Positions 8,892 to 17,499 of a stretch of DNA of 64,000 nt are shown piece by piece. Positions within the stretch are counted from its first letter, which is position 1. The number at the start of each line of letters is the position of its first letter. The DNA comes from Psychrobacter sp. 4Bb (GTDB taxonomy: Bacteria; Pseudomonadota; Gammaproteobacteria; Pseudomonadales; Moraxellaceae): the NCBI RefSeq assembly GCF_002836735.1, contig NZ_PJAS01000071.1:124001-188000 (forward strand), written 5' to 3'. The notes beneath the pieces are model-generated. The model was not told the origin of the DNA. It saw only the letters and a program-made list of their open reading frames with translations, and made no database searches. The position numbers were made by a program, and so were the translations under genes.

Positions 8892-10184
8892 ATGAAAAAT
8901 AATGAAAATCTGGTTGTTGTCCATCTAAGTGCCACGGCAGTATATGTCGTCATAGGCAATGTTGTCTCTGCAAAAGACATTCGTATTTTGGGCGTAGGAC
9001 AAGTTAAAAACAGCGATTTTTATCAAGGTCAAATAAAGCATCGTGAACGTCTGCAAGGTGCTATCAAACAAGCTATCCAAGAAGCAGAAGACACCGCTAA
9101 CTGCCGTGTACATAGTGTTTGGTTAACGCTTGCGACCCCTGAGCTATCTAGCAAAAACAGTGCTGGAGAGGTCAAAGTAGAAGATGAAGTTGTACGTGCC
9201 CAAGATATGGTACAAGCATTGGCCAATGCAAAATCGCGTGATTTATCATCTAACTATTATTTGATGCATTGCTGTCAGCAAGGTATCTATGTCGATGAGC
9301 AAGATTTTATGGTGGATGATGTCATCGAGATGATGGCACACAATATCACCGTGATGTACCACATGATGATGATGCCTGTTGCCAGCCGTCAGAATATCCA
9401 AAAGCTATTGCAAAGTTGTGACGTTGGCATTGATCATATTGTTTTCGATGCAGTGACCAGTGCTGAGTATAGTTTGATGACTGAGGAACGCCAGCAAGGC
9501 GTTTGCTTAGTAGATATCGGTGCTAGTACGACCAGCATTTGTGTGTATAAAGAGAATAAGTTGATTTTTACACATTGTATAGCAACAGGCAGTCATGAAG
9601 TGACAATGGATATTTCAGCTGATTTTGGTATTTCTATGATTGAAGCTGAAAAGCTGAAAAAGTCTCATGGTACAGCAGATGTTAATAGTGTCGATCCAAG
9701 CGCATTCTTTTTATTCAAGCCTCAAGGATCGGGCGACGAAATCAATATTGGCATCTATAACCTAGCACGCATCATTGAGGCTCGTTACGTTCAGATATTC
9801 ACTGAAGTAGCGCGTCAATTACACGAAGCAGGTTTGATAGGCTATATCGATAAAGGGATTGTGTTGACTGGCGGCGGTAGTACGATTAAAGGTATGATAC
9901 CCTTTGCCAAAAAGCTACTAAAAATGCCTGTTGTACTGACCAATACTCATCCTGCTATCAGTGCTTATAATCATTTTGATAATGATGAATCATTTAAGCT
10001 ATTAAATAGTCAAGTAAATGATCGTGCTTATCAGACCGCTTTTGGCACATTGCTATATAGTCAGAGTGAGCAATTCCGCCGTAGCGAAAAAAGCGAACCT
10101 GAAGCGATTCAAAACAATCGAGTATCAGGCGTGTTTCGGAGTGCGGGTCAACGGTTTGCAAATGTTTTGAAGAAAATATTATAG
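8892..10184 (+). CDS. ftsA: Cell division protein FtsA
   Basis: FtsA is the actin-like ATPase that tethers FtsZ to the membrane and recruits later divisome proteins. The 430-residue protein has the DIGASTTSICVY phosphate loop, the VLTGGGSTIKGM adenosine-binding motif, and a C-terminal amphipathic membrane-targeting helix (about RFANVLKKIL). The ATG at 8892 is preferred over a TTG at 8880. Two notable short regions upstream are a putative terminator and a hairpin. A gap of 265 bp follows before ftsZ, larger than usual for this pair. Confidence 0.95.
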   Translation: MKNNENLVVVHLSATAVYVVIGNVVSAKDIRILGVGQVKNSDFYQGQIKHRERLQGAIKQAIQEAEDTANCRVHSVWLTLATPELSSKNSAGEVKVEDEVVRAQDMVQALANAKSRDLSSNYYLMHCCQQGIYVDEQDFMVDDVIEMMAHNITVMYHMMMMPVASRQNIQKLLQSCDVGIDHIVFDAVTSAEYSLMTEERQQGVCLVDIGASTTSICVYKENKLIFTHCIATGSHEVTMDISADFGISMIEAEKLKKSHGTADVNSVDPSAFFLFKPQGSGDEINIGIYNLARIIEARYVQIFTEVARQLHEAGLIGYIDKGIVLTGGGSTIKGMIPFAKKLLKMPVVLTNTHPAISAYNHFDNDESFKLLNSQVNDRAYQTAFGTLLYSQSEQFRRSEKSEPEAIQNNRVSGVFRSAGQRFANVLKKIL

Positions 10185-10449
10185 ACTTGTTTAACCTCAT
10201 ATCTAAAGCATCCATACGTTATGGAATGTCTCTAAGTTGGTTAAGCAAAAAATAAAGTAACATTGCGAATAAATTCGTTTTAAAAATAAAGTATTAAGTG
10301 ATAATGACATATTATTGTCTATACTGATCGATTTTAGTCATACCCTGTTTTATTTAAATACATTTATATATAGTATGTCGATAGCGCGCCACATGAGTGC
10401 GTTACTATGTATCGACTTACACGCTATCTGCAACTGGAGAATCTTTTTT

Positions 10450-11655
10450 ATGTCAAAATACACCATGCCAGATGATAATCAGCTTCAAAACAATGGCCAA
10501 GCAAGCTTCACTGTATTCGGTGTTGGTGGCGGCGGCGGTAATGCAGTTGAACATATGGTACAGCAAGGCATCAGAGGTGTAACGTTCGTTTGTGCCAATA
10601 CAGATAAACAAGCGCTAGATCGTCTTACTGCACCGCACAAACTGCAATTAGGTGCAAAAACGAACCGTGGTCTAGGGGCAGGCGCAAATCCAGAAGTCGG
10701 TCGTGAAGCAGCAGAGAGCGAAGAAGAAGCGATTCGCGCATTGCTTGAGCACTCAGATATGGTATTTATCACTGCTGGTATGGGCGGCGGTACTGGTACA
10801 GGCGCAGCGCCAGTTGTTGCTCGTATTGCGAAAGAAATGGAAGTATTAACAGTTGCTGTTGTGACTACGCCATTCAAATTCGAAGGTGGTAAGCGTATCA
10901 AAGCTGCTAAAGCAGGTATTGAGCAGCTGACTAACTTTGTCGACTCAATTATCACGATTCCGAATGATAAGTTGATGAGTGTATACGGCAACATCTCTAT
11001 GCAAGATGCTTTCAAAAAAGCGGATGATGTATTGCTGCATGCCGTTCAAGGTATTGCCGAGACCATCGCTAGCGAAGGTATGATAAACATTGACTTTAAC
11101 GATATCCGTACGGCGATGACTGCGAAAGGTCATGCGATGATGGGTATTGGTCGTGCCAGCGGTGATGATCGTGCGCGTCAAGCGACTGAAAAAGCCATCA
11201 GATCACCACTACTTGATGATTTGCGTTTAGAAAATGCAAAAGGTCTACTGGTTAACGTTATTTCTTCAGAGTCATTGTCACTAGATGAAATGAGCAAAAT
11301 CAGTGCAATAGTCGAAGAAATTACTGATATTGATGACGCTCATATTTTCTACGGTTCTGTGATTGATGAAAAAATGGGTGACGACTTACATGTAACCGTC
11401 ATCGCAACTGGCTTAACGTTAGATGAAAACGCAGGTCAAGAGCCAGAAGTAGTAGAGCAGCCAGTACCTTCTGTTAATAGCACGCAACCTGTTGATCCTA
11501 ACGTGCATACTAGTGCTTTAAACAGTCAGAAGCAGTCACAAGCTCAGCAGTATCAAGATAGCGTTGCACGTCCTAGCGCAAGTGCACCTCAAGAGCAGCC
11601 TAAGACTAAAACAAACAGTATCCAAGACTATTTAAAGCGTCAACAGAATAAATAG
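10450..11655 (+). CDS. ftsZ: Cell division GTPase FtsZ
   Basis: FtsZ is the tubulin-like GTPase that forms the division ring. The 401-residue protein has the N-terminal FGVGGGGGNAV loop, the tubulin signature GGGTGTG (residues 112-118), a Gln/Ser/Pro-rich linker (about 330-385) and a C-terminal conserved peptide ending SIQDYLKRQQNK, which binds FtsA and ZipA in the family. The ATG at 10450 follows a CTGGAGAA ribosome binding site; longer frames reaching to 10315 would add 45 unlikely residues. An intrinsic terminator follows directly. Confidence 0.98.
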   Translation: MSKYTMPDDNQLQNNGQASFTVFGVGGGGGNAVEHMVQQGIRGVTFVCANTDKQALDRLTAPHKLQLGAKTNRGLGAGANPEVGREAAESEEEAIRALLEHSDMVFITAGMGGGTGTGAAPVVARIAKEMEVLTVAVVTTPFKFEGGKRIKAAKAGIEQLTNFVDSIITIPNDKLMSVYGNISMQDAFKKADDVLLHAVQGIAETIASEGMINIDFNDIRTAMTAKGHAMMGIGRASGDDRARQATEKAIRSPLLDDLRLENAKGLLVNVISSESLSLDEMSKISAIVEEITDIDDAHIFYGSVIDEKMGDDLHVTVIATGLTLDENAGQEPEVVEQPVPSVNSTQPVDPNVHTSALNSQKQSQAQQYQDSVARPSASAPQEQPKTKTNSIQDYLKRQQNK

Positions 11656-11680
11656 TCCTTCTAATTTACTGTGAGTAAGA

Positions 11681-11710
11681 AAAAGCCGGCGTTTTAACGC
11701 TGGCTTTTTT
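11681..11710 (+). terminator. Rho-independent terminator after ftsZ
   Basis: AGCCGGCGTT pairs with AACGCTGGCT (one G-T wobble) around a short loop and runs into six T residues. It ends the ftsZ transcript, so lpxC must have its own promoter. Confidence 0.85.
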
Positions 11711-11978
11711 GTGTTTAAAGAAAGTGAATTGTTTTCTATAAGAAAAGTTATGAGAGTTTTCTATGTAATCTATATGTATATGACTGTCGAAACGTATATG
11801 AGCCTCGTTGTTTTGTAGCATTAGATGGGCTATATAAAGTAAAAATAAGCAATATGATATTGACGATAAGTGTTATCAATCAAGGAGATAAGAAAATTAG
11901 CACTTTTTATATATAGCGAATAAGGGGTCGGTAATGGTACACTATGTCAATTGTAACAAAATATGTGAGAAGACAACC
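11711..11978 (+). other. lpxC leader region
   Basis: This AT-rich stretch lies between the ftsZ terminator and lpxC and should hold the lpxC promoter, since the terminator isolates the gene. I cannot name a -10/-35 pair with confidence. An AAGGAGATAAG purine run near 11880 has no long frame after it. Confidence 0.4.
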
Positions 11979-12896
11979 ATGAACCAAAGAACCATAAAAA
12001 CAGCAATAGCCGTTACGGGTACTGGTCTACATAGTGGTCAGCCTGTTGACTTGGAGTTTCATCCGCAGCCGATTGACACTGGTATTGTTTTCGAGCGCTC
12101 TGACATAGAAGGTAGTCAACCAATCCCAGCGAGTGCGTTTTTAGTACAAGACACGATGATGTCATCGAACTTAGTATTTGGTGGTACGCGCGTGGGCACG
12201 GTTGAGCATCTGCTTAGTGCCATCGCTGGTCTAGGCGTGGATAACCTATTGATTCGTGTCTCTGCTTCAGAGATACCAATTATGGATGGTAGCGCTGCGC
12301 CTTTTGTTGCGCTCTTACTAGATGCAGGATTTTGTGAACAAGAAGCGGCCAAAAAGTTTATTAAAATTATACGTCCTGTACGAGTGAAGCTAGAAGATAA
12401 ATGGGCAGAGCTACGTCCTTATGAAGGGTATGAATTAAACTTTGAGATTGATTTTGATCATCCTGCGTTTGATAAGAACTTTCAGCATGCACAGTTGCAG
12501 TTCTCTACACAGAATTTCATCGAACAATTAAGCACTGCGCGTACTTTTGGATTTTTACGTGATATAGAAGCGCTACGTCAAAATAACCTAGCATTAGGTG
12601 GCAGTATGGAAAACGCCATCGTTATTGATGATGCCAACATACTTAATGCAGAAGGCTTACGTTTTAACGATGAGTTTGTCCGTCATAAAATTTTAGATGC
12701 TTTGGGAGATTTGCATCTGATTGGCTACCCAATTTTAGGTCGTTTTAACGCCTATAAGTCTGGTCATGCTCTAAATAATTTATTGGTACGTGAAATACTG
12801 TCTGATGAAGATAACTTTGAAATTGTAACTTTTAATGACAATGTAACCTGTCCTATCGAGTATTTACCACTCAATGATTTGGTTATTGAAGGATAA
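11979..12896 (+). CDS. lpxC: UDP-3-O-acyl-N-acetylglucosamine deacetylase
   Basis: LpxC is the zinc hydrolase catalysing the committed step of lipid A synthesis. The 305-residue length matches E. coli LpxC. Zinc ligands are visible as His77 (in GTVEHLLSA) and His236 and Asp240 (in HKILDALGD), with the catalytic His263 in SGHALNN. The ATG at 11979 gives the usual N-terminus (MNQRTIKTAIAVTGTGLHSG); a GTG-type start at 11934 would add 15 odd residues. It follows ftsZ as in other gamma-proteobacteria but is separated from it by a terminator. Confidence 0.97.
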   Translation: MNQRTIKTAIAVTGTGLHSGQPVDLEFHPQPIDTGIVFERSDIEGSQPIPASAFLVQDTMMSSNLVFGGTRVGTVEHLLSAIAGLGVDNLLIRVSASEIPIMDGSAAPFVALLLDAGFCEQEAAKKFIKIIRPVRVKLEDKWAELRPYEGYELNFEIDFDHPAFDKNFQHAQLQFSTQNFIEQLSTARTFGFLRDIEALRQNNLALGGSMENAIVIDDANILNAEGLRFNDEFVRHKILDALGDLHLIGYPILGRFNAYKSGHALNNLLVREILSDEDNFEIVTFNDNVTCPIEYLPLNDLVIEG

Positions 12897-13056
12897 ATAC
12901 AGGAATATACAGGAAGTATCGAAACATTTACGCAATATTACATAGACGGCTCATAATTACATTTATATAATATTCTATATTTTGAATATATCGTCTATAT
13001 GAATATACGAATTTTCCGTTAAGGCACATAATACAAAAGCTGTAGATGATTTTTAA

Positions 13057-13110
13057 GTCCTTCGTTAGCTATATCCATAATCTGGATGTAACTAACGAAG
13101 GATTTTTTTT
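13057..13110 (+). terminator. Strong terminator after lpxC
   Basis: A long hairpin has TCCTTCGTTAG pairing with CTAACGAAGGA, extended inward by a second paired block (TATATCCA with TGGATGTA), and ends in eight T residues. It lies about 160 bp past the lpxC stop and faces the convergent DciA-like gene. Confidence 0.85.
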
Positions 13111-13194
13111 ATCTAATACATTACAAAAATCCATCTTTATCAATGCCATCACCTGCTCTTATTTACATAACTTTACATTTAACGGTCGGTATTT

Positions 13195-13710
13195 TTAATG
13201 ATTAATCAAACGCAAAAGAGCTTTTTTGAGATTCTCATCAGTGGTGACATGCTCTGCGGCCTGTGATATAGTCCGTTTTGTGTTCTGGCTAAGCGCCTGA
13301 TTTTCATTGGCTTTACGAGAATTTGGCAAGTGTAGTGATGATGTTGATGATTGTTTAGATGAATAATTATCGGCAGAGCTTTTAGCCACAACGACGCGAA
13401 TTTGCTTGAGTTGTTTAAATGTAATTGACTGCTCTGTTAGTATTTGCAAATACGAGCTATGTAAATAGCGAATATGATTTGCTGCTGTCATCGAGCTAAC
13501 ACTTAATATCAACTGCTCAGGTGTTAAGCCTACAACCCAACAGGTATTGAGTATTTCTTCAGGTAGACAGTCTACCAATAGCTCTTTTATCTCGTTGGTT
13601 GCTTCTATATATAGTCGCATGTTGTTAGCAAGGGTTTGAGGTAGCGCGCTACCAGCAAATGCTTGATGATCTATAAGCTGGGCAAGCCGATTAGGCTGTT
13701 TTTTTGACAT
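13195..13710 (-). CDS. DUF721 / DciA-like protein
   Basis: The 171-residue protein resembles the DUF721 family in its first ~95 residues: a helical start followed by a strand-rich part (WVVGLTPEQLILSVSSMTAANHIRYLHSSYLQIL). Family members named DciA help load the replicative helicase DnaB in bacteria lacking DnaC. The C-terminal half is Ser/Gln/Lys-rich and probably disordered. It is convergent with lpxC, matching the lpxC-DUF721 neighbourhood of related Moraxellaceae. Start is the ATG at 13710. The family call is moderately sure; the helicase role is by analogy. Confidence 0.7.
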   Translation of the reverse strand: MSKKQPNRLAQLIDHQAFAGSALPQTLANNMRLYIEATNEIKELLVDCLPEEILNTCWVVGLTPEQLILSVSSMTAANHIRYLHSSYLQILTEQSITFKQLKQIRVVVAKSSADNYSSKQSSTSSLHLPNSRKANENQALSQNTKRTISQAAEHVTTDENLKKALLRLINH

Positions 13711-13959
13711 CGTAAGTACTCATCTAATAGGTGACAAACTCGATACTCATAACAGACATGCTAAAAGCAATATATAGCAGATGGCTTATAAGATAGTTGA
13801 CTAGGTGGGAGGTACTACTGGCACTAGTCACTATTTGAAAAGAATGAACCGTTGTAATAGGGATTTTATCACGTCTATTTGATGATTATATCCTCTAAAT
13901 TAATTGATGCTTCGTTACGGATGACGAGCAGACTTGTATTAACAATAGGTAGTAAATTT

Positions 13960-14688
13960 ATGAAACAAGCTTTATTAATTTTGTCAGTATTGGGAATGGG
14001 TATCGCACAGACGAGTGGTGCTGCCGAAACAACCTTTCAACCAAATAATACCTTGAGTCATACCATCACAAATATTTCTACTTCTGCGAACTATGGTTCT
14101 AGTCGCAACATCTATAGCACTAATAGTGGTGCCCATGTATATAGCAATGATGAGATCAGTCAAGCAATTGACAACCTAAGCGCTCATGCTAAGCAAAAAG
14201 AATATCAACTAGCTTCACTGACCAGTCGTTTGTCTTACGAACAGCGTCAGCAGCAAGCAAGCCGTGTACCTGACCGCAACTCTGCTCCTGCTATTGCAGC
14301 AGCAAATGCCTCTCGCGTCGCTCTATCTAGAAGCTCTGGTTACTGTGCTCGCTATGTACGTAAAGCATTACAATCAGCAGGTTATGAATTTACGCCTAAC
14401 CCTTCAGCCTATCAGTACGCCTCTCGTGGCACACTAGCCCAAGCTGGCTTTACCAAGATCAGTAACGACATGGCACCACAAGTTGGTGATGTCGTTGTCT
14501 ATAACCGCACGTCAAGCCGTCCACATGGTCATATCCAGATTTTTGATGGCAATGATTGGGTATCTGATTTCCGTCAAAACAGCATCAGCCCATATAGCGG
14601 TAACTACAGCTATACGACATGGCGTGATTCGCAGTATGTTGACGATGCATCAGATCGTGGTATCTACCTTGCGATGGCTGACAAATAA
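13960..14688 (+). CDS. Secreted CHAP/NlpC-P60-type cysteine amidase-like protein
   Basis: A signal peptide is clear at residues 1-21 (MKQALLILSVLGMGIAQTSGA), which fixes the ATG at 13960 rather than an upstream start at 13879. A Ser/Asn-rich and helical linker follows. The C-terminal domain carries a Cys129 in SGYCARYVRKAL and a His at 189/191 in PHGHIQIF, the Cys-His arrangement of CHAP or NlpC/P60 peptidoglycan amidases and endopeptidases. The product (242 aa) is predicted to be periplasmic or released. Substrate and role in cell separation are inferred from the fold. It has its own terminator. Confidence 0.75.
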   Translation: MKQALLILSVLGMGIAQTSGAAETTFQPNNTLSHTITNISTSANYGSSRNIYSTNSGAHVYSNDEISQAIDNLSAHAKQKEYQLASLTSRLSYEQRQQQASRVPDRNSAPAIAAANASRVALSRSSGYCARYVRKALQSAGYEFTPNPSAYQYASRGTLAQAGFTKISNDMAPQVGDVVVYNRTSSRPHGHIQIFDGNDWVSDFRQNSISPYSGNYSYTTWRDSQYVDDASDRGIYLAMADK

Positions 14689-14740
14689 TCATCGGTTAAA
14701 TGAAGTAAGCATCAGTTAAATAAGACTAAAGTTTTCTCCA

Positions 14741-14781
14741 AACTCAGTAATGCTCTTTATGACATTACTGGGTTTTTTTTT
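14741..14781 (+). terminator. Terminator after the CHAP-type gene
   Basis: CTCAGTAATG pairs with CATTACTGGG (one wobble) around a short loop, followed by about nine T residues. It lies 55 bp past the stop codon. Confidence 0.85.
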
Positions 14782-14826
14782 GCTTTAAACTGGGATGCCT
14801 AAGTGAGTACAGCTCATATAACCAAA

Positions 14827-15600
14827 TCAAAGCTCAAATTTTGGCCAATAGTCACGATTGTGAAAATCAGGCGGGGAGGCATGGCCTGAGGCGAAGTATA
14901 AATCAGTTTCGCCAAACCATAAGATGACACAAGGATGTATTTGTTCAACCTTCATGTTTGCAATAGCATATTGTTGATTCGGTAGTTGAGCTATAGGCAG
15001 GCTAAAGCTGCGCTCATAACAAAAGGCTGACTGCACTACCGTTGGAGTGCTAGATAAATGACTTGCTACTGATAAGGCTGTCAAATCCTTAAGGTTATTC
15101 CAACCAATAGATGCGCGTGTGGTTCCATCGGTCTCATACAATGCTACTGGCGGTAGTGCTGCAGGGTTACGATAGCTCTTAAATTGATAAACAGCGTAAC
15201 GACCATCAGGGTTAGCATTAATCTCTATATAAGCGGTTGCTTGCTGAAATGATATCTTGTGCGGTTCTGTCTGGTGAGGTGCCACGATATCTTCAGCATC
15301 AGTCTTACAGCCCGCAATCTTGCTGCCAGCAATAAAGCATTCAAGGCACGTTTCTTCCCATAGATAATCAGTGAAATTTACTTGAGTTTGTTGCCATGTT
15401 GACCAATTGAATTGATTGGCTAGAATTTGGCTAGGCAGAGTCACTTGATAGGTCAGCACCAGTTGCAAAGCTGGTTGCTGGATGATTTCTGCACTTACTC
15501 CGATAGAGATATTCTCAAGATCTTCTATAGACACGCCTAACTGCTGAGCGTCTTTCGCTATCGTCTCTGTGGCTATACAGAGGTTAAAAGATTGGTTCAT
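14827..15600 (-). CDS. DOMON-like domain protein
   Basis: The 257-residue product resembles the bacterial DOMON-like group: LWEETCLECFIA, then YIEINANPDGRYAVYQFKSYR, and a C-terminal LYFASGHASPPDFHNRDYW block. DOMON folds bind haem or sugars, but the ligand here is unknown. No signal peptide is visible, so it may be cytoplasmic. A short Cys-containing insert (two Cys in ETCLECF, one in IAGCKTD) is notable. The ATG at 15600 is preferred to a start at 15645 that would add an unlikely Tyr-rich leader. It is convergent with the CHAP-type gene. Confidence 0.7.
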   Translation of the reverse strand: MNQSFNLCIATETIAKDAQQLGVSIEDLENISIGVSAEIIQQPALQLVLTYQVTLPSQILANQFNWSTWQQTQVNFTDYLWEETCLECFIAGSKIAGCKTDAEDIVAPHQTEPHKISFQQATAYIEINANPDGRYAVYQFKSYRNPAALPPVALYETDGTTRASIGWNNLKDLTALSVASHLSSTPTVVQSAFCYERSFSLPIAQLPNQQYAIANMKVEQIHPCVILWFGETDLYFASGHASPPDFHNRDYWPKFEL

Positions 15601-15710
15601 TATGGGTACATCTCGACGGTAATAGTAAAGAGGTGATAGTGACAAGAGAAAGTATGCTGATTAAGGGCGCTAATACTATATGGTAAATATAACCGAGACT
15701 ATCGGAAAAC

Positions 15711-15740
15711 ATAAAAGCCGCGAGCAAGGTGCGTCGCGGC
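15711..15740 (-). terminator. Terminator after yhbY (minus strand)
   Basis: GCCGCGA (15717-15723) pairs with TCGCGGC (15734-15740); on the minus strand the stem is followed by TTTTATG. It lies about 80 bp past the yhbY stop and upstream of the DOMON-like gene. Confidence 0.65.
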
Positions 15741-15819
15741 CTTTGTATTTCATTATCGTTTGGCTATGATATAAGTGAACATAAAACCCAGTCACTTAAG
15801 TCTAGTCGGGTATGACATA

Positions 15820-16131
15820 TTACTGTGCGTGACGTGCTAAGTTAGACAGTTTTGGGTTGGCATTTGGGTTTTTACGTAGTAATAATGCCATACGACCAAT
15901 AGAATGAACCAAAGACGCATTAGCCGCTTTAGCAAGTTCAGCGCCAACGATGTCACGCTCTTCTTTCGTGCCAGCAGGCAATTTCACTTTGATAAGTTCA
16001 TGATCTGTTAGCGCGCGATCGATTTCTTCAGTGATGGTTGGGGTAATACCCTTGTTGCCGATCATAACGATAGGCTTTAGCTCGTGACCGATGCCTTTTA
16101 GACGTTTGATGGTAGCGTTATCGAGTTGCAT
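15820..16131 (-). CDS. yhbY: YhbY/CRS1-family RNA-binding protein
   Basis: The 103-residue protein is a full-length CRM-domain RNA-binding protein. It shows LKGIGHELKPIVMIGNKGIT, the ELIKVKLPAGTKEER segment and a basic GRMALLLRKNPN tail. Relatives associate with pre-50S ribosomes. The ATG at 16131 gives the standard N-terminus; a start at 16173 would add 14 residues. It is divergent from rlmE, 334 bp away, the same yhbY/rlmE-ftsH arrangement as E. coli, which supports both calls. Confidence 0.93.
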   Translation of the reverse strand: MQLDNATIKRLKGIGHELKPIVMIGNKGITPTITEEIDRALTDHELIKVKLPAGTKEERDIVGAELAKAANASLVHSIGRMALLLRKNPNANPKLSNLARHAQ

Positions 16132-16465
16132 AGAATTCCTAGGTGTTGGTAAAAATAAAAATGGTACTGTCAAAAACAGTTATTGATCATTATAGATAAT
16201 CTGTGACCATCTTGCATGAGATCAGCAGGATTTTGCACGATTTTACGTGACGAAAATGTTAAACTGAATGTTTGGTACATTATAAACGCTACTGCCTTAT
16301 AAAACAGTTATTTAACCAATAGAATTTGGTCAGTTTGCAACCAACCATGAATAAAAAATCTGATTAACATCGTATTTAGAACAATCCGCAACGGATTAAT
16401 ATCAGTTTGTAAGTGATAGAGCAATTAAAGCAGCTAGATTTGGTAAAGCAATAGGAGCAGGTATT
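16132..16465. other. Divergent promoter region yhbY / rlmE (334 bp)
   Basis: It must hold promoters for yhbY (leftward) and rlmE (rightward). I do not see a clear sigma-32 element here. No RNA gene or credible open frame is visible. Confidence 0.45.
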
Positions 16466-17098
16466 TTGGCCACGCGTATCGAAAACAAAAAACTATCAAA
16501 GAGCAGCAGTGCTTGGATGAAAGAGCATATTGACGATCATTATGTACAGAAAGCTCAAAAAGATGGCTACCGTGCCCGTGCCGCTTATAAATTATTAGAG
16601 ATTAATGAAAAAACCAACCTGATCAAAAAAGGCATGACGGTCGTGGATTTGGGCAGTGCGCCTGGTAGCTGGTCACAAGTCGCTGGTCGATTGGTAGGTG
16701 ACGATGGTATCTTGATTGCCTCTGATATTTTGGCCATGGATACCTTGCCTGATGTGACCTTTATTCAGGGCGATTTTCGTGAAGCTGAAGTGTTTGACGC
16801 TATTATGGCAGAAGTGGGTGATAGACAAGTCGACGTGGTATTGTCTGACATGGCACCCAATACTGCGGGAAATAGCGCTATCGATCAGCCACGTATGATG
16901 TACTTATGTGAGCTAGCAGTAGACTTCGCGCTTGCAACCTTACCAGAAGGTGGCGCACTTATTATGAAAGTGTTTCAAGGTGAGGGTACACAAGAATTAC
17001 GCAAGCAGATGCAGCAGGATTTTAGTAAGATTCGTAGTATAAAGCCAGGTGCGTCACGACCACGCTCAAAAGAGATGTTTTGGATAGCGATTAAATAG
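16466..17098 (+). CDS. rlmE: 23S rRNA 2'-O-methyltransferase (U2552)
   Basis: RlmE (RrmJ/FtsJ) methylates the ribose of U2552 in the 23S A-loop and helps 50S maturation. The 210-residue protein has the SAM-binding DLGSAPGSWSQV motif and DMAPNTAGN, and a Lys in LIMKVFQGEG, consistent with the K-D-K-E catalytic set. It starts with TTG at 16466, supported by ATAGGAG eight to ten bases upstream; the first internal ATG would remove the conserved basic N-terminus. ftsH follows 401 bp downstream, a wider gap than in E. coli. Confidence 0.95.
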   Translation: MATRIENKKLSKSSSAWMKEHIDDHYVQKAQKDGYRARAAYKLLEINEKTNLIKKGMTVVDLGSAPGSWSQVAGRLVGDDGILIASDILAMDTLPDVTFIQGDFREAEVFDAIMAEVGDRQVDVVLSDMAPNTAGNSAIDQPRMMYLCELAVDFALATLPEGGALIMKVFQGEGTQELRKQMQQDFSKIRSIKPGASRPRSKEMFWIAIK

Positions 17099-17211
17099 TT
17101 TTAACATCAATAGGTTGCTGCTCTTGTAAGCGTGAGGGTAAACCACCATAAAGTGTTATTATCGCGATATAAAAGCTGCGTCAATTGTTAAATGAATAAT
17201 CGTGAAACCTG

Positions 17212-17240
17212 CTTGAATTATGCGGGTTAGCACCACATAT
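17212..17240 (+). promoter_or_regulatory. Candidate sigma-32 promoter upstream of ftsH
   Basis: CTTGAAT (17212-17218) and CCACATAT (17233-17240) are 14 bp apart. They match the E. coli heat-shock consensus CTTGAAA-N11-16-CCCCATNT with one mismatch in each element. It would give a roughly 250-nt leader before ftsH. This is inference from pattern and from ftsH being heat-induced in relatives. Confidence 0.5.
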
Positions 17241-17499
17241 CATGGTATATTACCTTTGTTTTTAGCATACGTTTTAGGCAAAGTCGTCTGATAATAAGCG
17301 TTTTACAAGCTCAGTGATCGTATATCTATGTTTATCTCATAATGATTATTTATAAAAACAATTTTTAGGCTACCTATAAATCATATAAGTTTAATTTAGC
17401 AGTTTTTTATTATCAGGATATTCGTTAAAAATGAGCAATACGTTTATAGACGTCACGTGTTTAATAAACACACCAATAAGTAAGGGATGGGAATAACTA

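Noticed and set aside
10315..10449. Upstream extension of ftsZ by 45 residues
   Set aside because: The extra residues do not match FtsZ and the ATG at 10450 has a GGAG site.
10485..11015. 176-codon open frame on the minus strand inside ftsZ
   Set aside because: It lies fully antisense to the well-identified ftsZ, has low-complexity Ala/Pro/Ser composition and no ribosome binding site.
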